9,194 nt of DNA. Source: an uncultured Collinsella sp. Lineage in GTDB: Bacteria > Actinomycetota > Coriobacteriia > Coriobacteriales > Coriobacteriaceae. Where the stretch lies: assembly GCA_902491415.1 (NCBI GenBank), contig CABUHP010000053.1, positions 1-9,194 of the forward strand. Reading direction: 5' to 3'. The stretch's first letter is position 1. Each line of letters begins with the position of its first letter. The notes under the pieces were generated by a model, which saw nothing but the letters and a program-made list of their open reading frames with translations, did no database searches and was not told where the DNA came from. Shown one piece after another: positions 1-5,599 of this stretch. Both the position numbers and the translations under genes were made by a program.

Positions 1-1075
1 CTCGGCTATCGCCATGAGCACCGCTTTCCTTGACCGTCAGCGAGATCAGACGGAATGCGATGGTGAGCACCGCCACGCCAATCACGCCCGAAAGAATATA
101 CATCGCGGCCTGGCCGGCAAAGCCAAGGCCCTGTTCCTCGGAATAGGCCTGCAGGTAATCACCCGTGGGCAGAGCGTCGGCAAAGGTCGGGGTATCGAGG
201 CCGACCGAAGCCTGCAGGCTGTCGTCGCCAGCCTCCTGAACGGCGGTCGCGGCGCCCTCGGCGTCCCACTCGCCCCATGCGTCACCCGTGGCAAGCAAGC
301 CGAGCGGCGTAGCCACGACAAGCACGGCGACCAGAATGAGCGTGGGGATTAGGGAAGTCTTCTTGGCGGTACCATCGGCGGCAAGCTGGCCATCGGCGGC
401 TTCGGGGCCGACGATAATGCCCGGCGCCGTCTTCTTAATGAAACCGTAGATCGCGGCAGTCGCCACACCCTCGACCACACCGGCCACCAGCATATGCGGG
501 ATCATCATGGCGGGAATGGCAATCGACAGCGGGAAGGGGCAATACAGCGGAGCGCCGGACGCGTTGGTGAAAAGCATAGGCTGAATACCAAACTCGATGG
601 CCGCGCACAGGGCCGCCAGGCACAGGCCGACCCAACCGCTCACGATGGCAGAAATCGAGGTGCCCCAGCTCTTGTCGTGCAGACGGCTGTTGAGCGCACG
701 GAACACGATAGCAGCGACAAACGGCAACACAAAGGCCATGTTAAAGCAGTTGGCGCCAAACGACAGAACACCGCCGTCGCCAAACAGCAGCGCCTGCAGC
801 GCCAGCGCAACCGAGACAGCGATAGCCGCGGCCTCGGGGCCTAGCAGCAGCGCAATGAGCGCGCCGCCGACGGCGTGACCTGTGGTGCCGCCGGGCAGCG
901 GCACATTGAACATCATAAGCAGGAAGGAGAACGCGGCGCAGATGCCCAGGAAAGCCATGTGCTCGCGATCGAGCGTGGCGCGCACTTTCTTGATGCAGTG
1001 AACCCAAACAGGCACCATCGCCACTGCCATGACGGCATCGGTCTGCGGGGACAGATAGTTATCGGGAATATGCAT
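1..1075 (-). CDS. cbiM: ECF nickel/cobalt transporter S component, CbiM/NikM family (3' end outside window)
   Basis: Membrane substrate-binding subunit of an energy-coupling-factor transporter that imports Ni2+ or Co2+. I read 358 residues in one open frame running off the left edge. It starts MHIPDNYLSP, the CbiM/NikM N-terminus in which the free amine of Met1 and His2 bind the metal; most relatives have Gly at position 6, here Asn. His67 in the segment GGTTGHAVGG (62-71) matches the third metal ligand known from NikM. Hydrophobic segments fill about 40-210. After a hydrophilic linker (about 222-240) comes another membrane segment (243-262, ending TPLGLLATGDAWGEW), an acidic loop, and a last hydrophobic stretch (322-345). 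This C-terminal part resembles the NikN/CbiN-like extension fused to many NikM proteins. The ATG at 1075 has an AGAGG ribosome binding site close upstream. The operator upstream favours nickel as substrate; cobalt cannot be excluded. Partner genes (cbiQ/cbiO) would lie to the left. Confidence 0.9.
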   Translation of the reverse strand, partial: MHIPDNYLSPQTDAVMAVAMVPVWVHCIKKVRATLDREHMAFLGICAAFSFLLMMFNVPLPGGTTGHAVGGALIALLLGPEAAAIAVSVALALQALLFGDGGVLSFGANCFNMAFVLPFVAAIVFRALNSRLHDKSWGTSISAIVSGWVGLCLAALCAAIEFGIQPMLFTNASGAPLYCPFPLSIAIPAMMIPHMLVAGVVEGVATAAIYGFIKKTAPGIIVGPEAADGQLAADGTAKKTSLIPTLILVAVLVVATPLGLLATGDAWGEWDAEGAATAVQEAGDDSLQASVGLDTPTFADALPTGDYLQAYSEEQGLGFAGQAAMYILSGVIGVAVLTIAFRLISLTVKESGAHGDSR

Positions 1076-1099
1076 GAGCCCTCTCGATCAGAACGTTGC

Positions 1100-1127
1100 G
1101 TGTTACGTTTCCAACAATCCGTAACAC
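1100..1127. promoter_or_regulatory. Probable NikR operator upstream of cbiM
   Basis: Perfect inverted repeat GTGTTAC (1100-1106), 14 bases, GTAACAC (1121-1127). The arms extend by one further complementary base inward (8-bp arms, 12-base centre). It lies 25 bases upstream of the cbiM start codon, where a bound repressor would block transcription. From memory, NikR in Desulfovibrio recognises GTGTTAC-N13/14-GTAACAC, and the E. coli site has the same geometry with different half-sites. Identity as NikR is inferred; the inverted repeat itself is seen directly. No nikR gene is in the window. Confidence 0.65.
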
Positions 1128-1133
1128 CGACTC

Positions 1134-1139
1134 AGCATA
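1134..1139 (-). promoter_or_regulatory. Possible -10 box of the cbiM promoter
   Basis: TATGCT on the minus strand sits seven bases upstream of the inverted repeat at 1100-1127. A start site at about 1127 would therefore fall at the operator edge. No good -35 hexamer is at 16-18 bases; TTGTGG is present but at a 20-base spacing. The call rests mostly on position relative to operator and gene. Confidence 0.3.
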
Positions 1140-1294
1140 CTAACAAAAAGGCGCACCGCCCACAACGCAGCACGTCCTTGCAATACGTACGTTATTAACC
1201 CAGGTCCACGCACCGCCCAATAAAGGGCCCATGCACTCCCAACTTTCCGGTCATCCGGAAGAGGGTGCGGTCCGCTCGCAACAAGGTTAACGCA

Positions 1295-1389
1295 GGAACC
1301 CGCCCCCGAGAGGGGTTTTCTAAGGCAACATCCCGCAGCCGCGAAGCGGCGAGGACGTTGCCGTGAAAACCCCGCAGGGGGCGGGTTCC
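1295..1389. repeat. 95-nt hairpin after pheT; nested terminator-like stems
   Basis: Two outer arms, GGAACCCGCCCCC (1295-1307) and GGGGGCGGGTTCC (1377-1389), are perfectly complementary over 13 bp. Inside them follow GGGGTTTTC/GAAAACCCC (1312-1320 with 1365-1373), GGCAAC/GTTGCC (1324-1329 with 1357-1362) and an inner hairpin GCCGC-GAA-GCGGC (1338-1350), separated by small internal loops. Each outer arm can also fold alone. On the minus strand CCCC-TGC-GGGG is followed by TTTTC right after the pheT stop, which would make a short intrinsic terminator. On the plus strand CCCC-GAGA-GGGG is followed by TTTTC. It may end pheT transcripts, or be a dispersed palindromic repeat with terminator function. 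The rest of the 326-base gap (1140-1294) holds only a small stem TTCCGG-TCAT-CCGGAA at 1245-1260. Confidence 0.75.
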
Positions 1390-1401
1390 GAACAGCAAAG
1401 A

Positions 1402-3855
1402 TTACGAGCGGACCTCGCCGTTTACGCCCTTGCACACCTTGGTGACGATCTTCTGGTGCGCCTTCTCGACCTCTTCGCTGGTAAGCGTGTGGTCGTCCGA
1501 GCGATACGTGAGCGCGAAGGCCATGGACTTCTTGCCCTTGCCGATGCGGACCGGATCGCGGTAGACATCGAACAGGCGCACGCCCTCGAGCAGCTTGCCG
1601 CCGGCGCTGGTGATGCGACGCTCAAGGTCCTCGCAAGTCACGGCGTTGTCGACCACAATGGCAAGATCGTGCTCAACAGCCGGGTACTGCGAGAACTCGC
1701 GATAGTTCTCCTGGTTGCGGGCTCCCTTGATCAGCTTGTCCAGGTCGAGCTCAAAGGCAACGACGACCTCGTCGATGCCGCAGGCCTCGCGCGCCTCGGG
1801 GTGGATCTCGCCGACCCAGCCCAGCACGGTACCGCCCGAGAGGACCTCGGCGGCGCGGCCCGGCTGCAAGAAGGCGTAGCCCTCGCCCTCGGCAGGACGG
1901 AAGCGAACCTTCTCGATGCGCAGCTGGGCGAGCAGCTCCTCAACAATGCCTTTGCCAAAGAAGAAACGCAGCTTGCGGTACTTCATGTCCCAGGACTGCT
2001 CGCTCCACTGGCCCGAGAGCACGCCCGCCACGGACTTGGTCTCCTTGGGCAGGCTGGCGTTCTCGCGGCCGTGGAACAGGCTGCCGACCTCGTACAGATG
2101 CACGTTGGGCGTGCCATGGGCCTCGTTGTAGGCCACGGACTGCAGCAGACCCGGCAGCAGCGAACGACGCATCTCGGTCTGCTCGGCTACCAGCGGGTTC
2201 ATGAGCACCACGGGGCAGCCGCGGCCTTCGGTGGACATGCCGATCTTCTCCAGGTCGCCCGGAGCGGCAAAGCCAAAGGTCGTGGTCTCGTTGAGGCCGC
2301 AGGCGCGCAGGATCTCGCCGACCTTGCGGGTGAGCTTCTGCTCGCGGGTCAGACCGCCGATATGGTTCTTGGCAGCCGGGATGGTCGCCGTCACACGGCC
2401 CATACCCCACAGGCGCAGGACCTCCTCGATCAGGTCGATCTCGCGCGGCAGGTCGGGGCGGAAGCTCGGAGGGGTGACCATAAAGTCCTCGCCGTCGCGC
2501 TCGACGGTACAGCCCAGGCGGGTGAGCGAACGCTCGATAAAGTCGGGCTCGATGTCGGCACCGCAGATGGCGTGCACGCGGGCCAGGCGCAGCTTAATGC
2601 CGTCGATGGTCTTGGGCGCGGGGAAAACATCGACATAGCCGGGAGCAACCTCGCCGCCGGCGATCTCCTCGATGAGCGCGCAGGTCACGTTGGCGACATC
2701 CACGCAGCCGGTCTCGTCAACCTGGCGCTCAAAGCGAATGGAGGCGTCGGAGATCAGCGACAGATCGCGGCTGGTGTGCGAGGTGCGACCGGCATTGAAG
2801 CAGGCGCTCTCGACCATCACGTCGACGGTGTCGTCCTCGATCTCGGAATCCATGCCGCCCATAACGCCGGCCAGCGCCACGGGACGCTCGCCATCGGTGA
2901 TAAGGCCCATGCCGGCATCGAGCACACGCTCCTCGCCGTCCAGGGTCGTGAACTTCTCGTCCTGCTGGGCGGCGCGGACCACCACGCGGCGGTGGCCGTC
3001 GCGCTCGGCAAAGGTGGACAGGTCAAAGGCATGTAACGGCTGACCGGTGAGCATCATCACGTAGTTGGTGATGTCGACGATGTTGTTGTGCGGGCGCACA
3101 CCTAGGGCGTTGAGGCGCTTGACCATCCAGTCAGGCGACGGGCCGACCTTCACGTTGCGCACGATGCGGGCGACGTAGCGGTCGCACAGGCCCTCGTCGG
3201 CGATCTCGACCGAAAGCTCATCGTCCGTCGCGCGGCCAGTCTCGGCCTTGATGGCGGGCAGCTCAACGTGGAAATCGCGATCGAAGATGGCGCCGGTCTC
3301 GCGGGCCATGCCGATCATGGACAGGCAGTCGGGGCGGTTGGGCGTGATCTCGCAGTCGAGCACGGTGTCGCTCGAGCCCACGAACTCGGCAAACGGCATG
3401 CCGCAGGGCGTATCCTCGGGCAGAATCATGATGCCGGAGTGGTCGCCGCCCAGGCCGAGCTCGCGCGCGGAGCAGTTCATGCCCATGGACACGACGCCGC
3501 GCAGCTTACTCTTCTTGATCTTGACGTCGCCGGGCAGAACTGCGCCAATCATGGCCGTGACGATGTGGTCGCCGGCCTCAAAGTTCTGCGCGCCGCAGAC
3601 GATCTGCAGCGGGGCAGGGTTGCCGTCGGCGTCGAGATTCTTGTCGCCCACATCGACCGAGCACACATACATATGGTCGCTATCGGGGTGCGGGGTCTTG
3701 GTGAGCACCTTGGCAGTCACCACGTGGTCGAAGGACTCGCCCACGGTGTCGATCGCCTCGACTTCGGTGCCGGTACGGATATATTCGTCCGAAAGGGTCT
3801 TGGGATCCTCCGGAATATCGATCATGGTCTTGAGCCAGTCGTAAGAAACGCGCAT
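1402..3855 (-). CDS. pheT: Phenylalanyl-tRNA synthetase beta subunit
   Basis: Beta chain of the (alpha-beta)2 enzyme that charges tRNA-Phe in the cytoplasm; it carries tRNA-binding and proofreading domains. At 817 residues it is close to usual bacterial length. In order: N-terminal region and OB-fold tRNA-binding domain (about 40-155); the segment CEITPNRPDCLSM (168-180) that opens the core; the B3/B4 editing domain (about 215-390) with HAFD (275-278), VMGGMDSEI (331-339) and the ASIRFERQVD block (371-380), typical of the hydrolytic site that removes Tyr-tRNA-Phe; the B5 domain, ending in RPDLPREIDLIEEVLRLWGM (466-485); a catalytic-like fold without catalysis (about 500-705); and a ferredoxin-like anticodon-binding domain (about 720-815) starting near YPAVEHDLAIVVD. 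The ATG at 3855 has AGGAGA (3866-3861) six bases upstream. It follows pheS on the same strand and is probably co-transcribed under the T-box. No key motif appears missing. Confidence 0.98.
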   Translation of the reverse strand: MRVSYDWLKTMIDIPEDPKTLSDEYIRTGTEVEAIDTVGESFDHVVTAKVLTKTPHPDSDHMYVCSVDVGDKNLDADGNPAPLQIVCGAQNFEAGDHIVTAMIGAVLPGDVKIKKSKLRGVVSMGMNCSARELGLGGDHSGIMILPEDTPCGMPFAEFVGSSDTVLDCEITPNRPDCLSMIGMARETGAIFDRDFHVELPAIKAETGRATDDELSVEIADEGLCDRYVARIVRNVKVGPSPDWMVKRLNALGVRPHNNIVDITNYVMMLTGQPLHAFDLSTFAERDGHRRVVVRAAQQDEKFTTLDGEERVLDAGMGLITDGERPVALAGVMGGMDSEIEDDTVDVMVESACFNAGRTSHTSRDLSLISDASIRFERQVDETGCVDVANVTCALIEEIAGGEVAPGYVDVFPAPKTIDGIKLRLARVHAICGADIEPDFIERSLTRLGCTVERDGEDFMVTPPSFRPDLPREIDLIEEVLRLWGMGRVTATIPAAKNHIGGLTREQKLTRKVGEILRACGLNETTTFGFAAPGDLEKIGMSTEGRGCPVVLMNPLVAEQTEMRRSLLPGLLQSVAYNEAHGTPNVHLYEVGSLFHGRENASLPKETKSVAGVLSGQWSEQSWDMKYRKLRFFFGKGIVEELLAQLRIEKVRFRPAEGEGYAFLQPGRAAEVLSGGTVLGWVGEIHPEAREACGIDEVVVAFELDLDKLIKGARNQENYREFSQYPAVEHDLAIVVDNAVTCEDLERRITSAGGKLLEGVRLFDVYRDPVRIGKGKKSMAFALTYRSDDHTLTSEEVEKAHQKIVTKVCKGVNGEVRS

Positions 3856-3914
3856 ATAGCTCTCCTAGTTCTTAATCTCCTCAAAGGGAGGAATATCAAA
3901 TGAAGACGTTCGCC

Positions 3915-4021
3915 TTAGGGTTGTCCAAGTGCCCCAGGTTGGCGTGAAAGAGGAGCGACGCGTACTAAAGGTACGCGAGCGACGGTTTGAACGCCAAGAT
4001 GGGGTGCCTGGGCAAGCCTAA
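3915..4021. repeat. 107-nt imperfect palindrome between pheS and pheT
   Basis: Two 51-base arms (3915-3965 and 3971-4021) align as inverted copies without any gap around a 5-base loop (CTTTA on the minus strand). The best-matching blocks are TTAGG at the ends, CCCCA, TTGGCGT and CGCGTAC next to the loop. The arms differ at scattered positions, mainly in the GTCGCT/GAGCGA part. The outer end includes the pheS stop codon (4020-4018). No U-run follows on the minus strand, so it does not look like an intrinsic terminator. It could be a dispersed palindromic (REP/MITE-like) element lodged in the operon, or an mRNA structure that tunes the PheS/PheT ratio or stability. Confidence 0.8.
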
Positions 4022-5094
4022 AACTGGTTTAAGAAGCGCATATCGCCCGTCATGAGCGTGCGCAGGTCGGGCAGGTCGTAGCGCAGGGCCGCGACGCGCT
4101 CGGCGCCAATGCCAAAGGCGAAACCGGTGTACTTCTCGGGATCGATGCCGCAGTTGATGAGCACGTTGGGGTCGACCATGCCGCAGCCTAGGATCTCGAT
4201 CCAGCCGCTGTGCTTGCAGAAGTTGCAGCCCTTGCCACCGCACACGTGGCAGCTCACGTCCACCTCGCAGCTGGGCTCGGTGAAGGGGAAGAAGTGCGGG
4301 CGGTAGCGCGTCTTGCGGTCCTCGCCAAACATGCACTTAACAAAGTAGTCGAGCGTGCCCTTAAGGTCGCCAAAGGTAATGCCCTCGTCGACGACCAGGC
4401 CCTCGATCTGGTTGAACTGCGGCAGGTGGCAGGCATCGGCCGTGTCAGGACGGTAAACGGTGCCCGGGCAGATCATATAGATGGGCGGCTTTTGCGACTC
4501 CATGGTGTGGATCTGCACACCCGAGGTCTGGGTGCGCAGCAGCACGTCGGACTCGCCGTGGGCGTGAGCCTCGGGGTGTGCGACGCTGCCGGGGTTGTTA
4601 TCGACCACGTAGAAGGTATCGCGGGCCGAGCGGCTCGGGTGATCCATGGGGGCGTTGAGCGCGGTAAAGTTGTAGTAGGAGGTGTCGACCATGGGGCCGG
4701 ACTCGACGGTGTAGCCGATGCCGCAGAAGATGTCCTCGGCCTCCTCGATGATCTGCTTGATCAGGTGCTGGTGGCCGATCTGCGGACGGATGCCCGGCAG
4801 CGTGATATCGACGGCGTCGTGCTCCAGTGCGTGCTTGAGGGCGGCGGCCTTCATCTCGGTGTTGCGCTCGTCGAGCATGCCCTCGATCAGCTGGCGCATC
4901 TCGTTGGCGCGCTTGCCCATCACGGGACGATCCTCGGGGGCGAGCTTGCCCATCATGCGCATCAGGCCGGTGATGCGGCCCTTGCGGCCGAGCAGCTCAA
5001 CGCGCGCAGCCTCGAGCTTGGCTGCGTCGTCGGCGCCTGCGACGAGCTCCTTGGCCTCTTCCTCGAGTTTGACCAGATCATCAATCAGACTCAT
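4018..5094 (-). CDS. pheS: Phenylalanyl-tRNA synthetase alpha subunit
   Basis: Catalytic chain of phenylalanyl-tRNA synthetase: activates Phe with ATP and transfers it to tRNA-Phe. At 358 residues it has normal length. An N-terminal charged helical arm (1-90) that binds tRNA is followed by the class II catalytic domain: motif 1 region (about 112-140, with GPMVDTSYYNF), motif 2 region (LLRTQTSGVQ, 186-195, where many relatives have RTHTSPVQ), YRPDTADACHLPQFNQIEGL (214-233), HFFPFTEPS (267-275) and motif 3 (GFAFGIGAERVAALRYDLPDLR region, 324-345), with the conserved Ala326 of the Phe pocket. A four-cysteine CxxC-x4-CxxC cluster (C282, C285, C290, C293) may bind zinc. I chose ATG 5094 because AGGG lies just upstream and the protein begins MSLIDDLVKLEEEA as in the family. 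The frame is open further upstream, but that stretch lies inside the riboswitch. Confidence 0.97.
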   Translation of the reverse strand: MSLIDDLVKLEEEAKELVAGADDAAKLEAARVELLGRKGRITGLMRMMGKLAPEDRPVMGKRANEMRQLIEGMLDERNTEMKAAALKHALEHDAVDITLPGIRPQIGHQHLIKQIIEEAEDIFCGIGYTVESGPMVDTSYYNFTALNAPMDHPSRSARDTFYVVDNNPGSVAHPEAHAHGESDVLLRTQTSGVQIHTMESQKPPIYMICPGTVYRPDTADACHLPQFNQIEGLVVDEGITFGDLKGTLDYFVKCMFGEDRKTRYRPHFFPFTEPSCEVDVSCHVCGGKGCNFCKHSGWIEILGCGMVDPNVLINCGIDPEKYTGFAFGIGAERVAALRYDLPDLRTLMTGDMRFLNQF

Positions 5095-5179
5095 GTCTTC
5101 CCTTTCGTCTCTCGCGCATTCGCTTGCCGGGGCGACCGATGCCGCTTGGCGCTGCGAAAACGCGGCCCGGTTCGGTAAC

Positions 5180-5220
5180 AAAAAAACCGCCCTCGGGCAT
5201 GTACATTGCCCAAGGACGGT
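5180..5220 (-). terminator. T-box intrinsic terminator before pheS
   Basis: A 14-bp stem (left arm 5220-5207, right arm 5199-5186) with a 7-base loop is followed by seven U on the minus strand (5186-5180). The left arm contains ACCGUCCUUG, which is also the 3' half of the antiterminator, so the two folds exclude each other. It ends about 85 bases before the pheS start codon. Confidence 0.93.
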
Positions 5221-5466
5221 TGAATTCCGCGGTACCACCTTGTTTGACCCGGCGGATGTCTGGCCCGCCGCGCCCACTCTGCGCCCCTTATCGCGAGGCT
5301 CACGGCTTCCCTACTGGAGCTTCGCCGCCGCTGGCCGCGCGCCCGTTGAGGTCGCTGCTCGGGAGTGAACGCTTGGCCCTTGCCACCGCAGGAAGGCTTG
5401 CAGCCCATGACCTTCCCTCTCTTACCGGCGACGCGGCGGGCAAAACCCTCTCCGTCAACGCATCGG
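5180..5466 (-). ncRNA. T-box riboswitch (tRNA-Phe) controlling pheST
   Basis: About 290-nt leader that senses uncharged tRNA-Phe and terminates transcription when tRNA is charged. The T-box core AAGGTGGTACCGCGG is at 5241-5227. Its UGGU tail would pair with an ACCA tRNA end, fitting discriminator A73 of tRNA-Phe. Stem I can be folded by eye: basal GUUGA (5459-5455) with UCAAC (5349-5345); GGAG (5453-5450) with CUCC (5365-5362); GCCC (5441-5438) with GGGC (5379-5376); and a distal AGAGA/GGAAGG...CCUUCC arm (5416-5391) of the usual type. The internal loop holds UUC (5369-5367), followed by A and then the CUCC strand, exactly where a specifier codon should be; UUC is Phe. Stem III is GGCGG/CCGCC just before the T-box. 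The antiterminator pairs CAAGG with CCUUG and competes with the terminator at 5180-5220. Confidence 0.95.
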
Positions 5467-5471
5467 GCTAT

Positions 5472-5480
5472 AGGATACCA
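5472..5480 (-). promoter_or_regulatory. Extended -10 promoter for the pheST T-box transcript
   Basis: TGG-TATCCT on the minus strand fits the extended -10 pattern TGn-TATAAT (TATCCT matches four of six). A start near 5466 would place the first paired base of T-box stem I almost at the 5' end, as is common for such leaders. No convincing -35 is visible, which extended -10 promoters tolerate. Confidence 0.5.
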
Positions 5481-5549
5481 CATTGTGCGAGCGTATCGCC
5501 GCGTTCCGTTTTGTTCGCGCTGGGTACAAGGCAGGTAGCTGTGCAAACT

Positions 5550-5578
5550 GGCCGCACGCCCACCCGTGGCGTCCGGCC
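5550..5578 (+). other. Small hairpin in the leader of the M32 peptidase gene
   Basis: GGCC (5550-5553) and ACGCC (5556-5560) pair with GGCGT (5568-5572) and GGCC (5575-5578), with a 2-base mismatch on each side. It ends about ten bases before the AAGGA ribosome binding site. It may slightly affect translation or mean nothing. I see no confident promoter for the peptidase in 5481-5599. Confidence 0.25.
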
Positions 5579-5599
5579 TGCGAGATCAAGGATATAAGT

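Noticed and set aside
1245..1260. Small stem TTCCGG-TCAT-CCGGAA in the gap
   Set aside because: Only 6 bp, no U-tract and no position relative to a gene that suggests function; such stems are expected by chance in GC-rich DNA.
1103..1435. 110-codon minus-strand frame across the gap between pheT and cbiM
   Set aside because: It is made mainly of the palindrome and spans the operator and the end of pheT in another frame. No ribosome binding site and no protein resemblance.
1363..3036. 557-codon open frame on the plus strand opposite pheT
   Set aside because: It is the antisense of a well-supported pheT gene. The translation is low-complexity and rich in Ala, Gly, Leu, Val and Asp, as expected when strong G/C bias at third codon positions removes stops from the opposite strand. 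It matches no family I know.
4210..5178. 322-codon plus-strand frame opposite pheS
   Set aside because: Antisense of pheS, ends inside the T-box leader, no family resemblance.
5095..5277. Upstream in-frame extension of pheS (start at 5277)
   Set aside because: The added 61 residues are translated T-box and terminator sequence. ATG 5094 has a ribosome binding site and the normal PheS N-terminus.
5483..5599. Upstream in-frame start of the M32 peptidase at 5483
   Set aside because: No ribosome binding site, unusual Cys/Trp/His-rich extension, and it lies beside the divergent T-box promoter. ATG 5600 has AAGGA at proper spacing.
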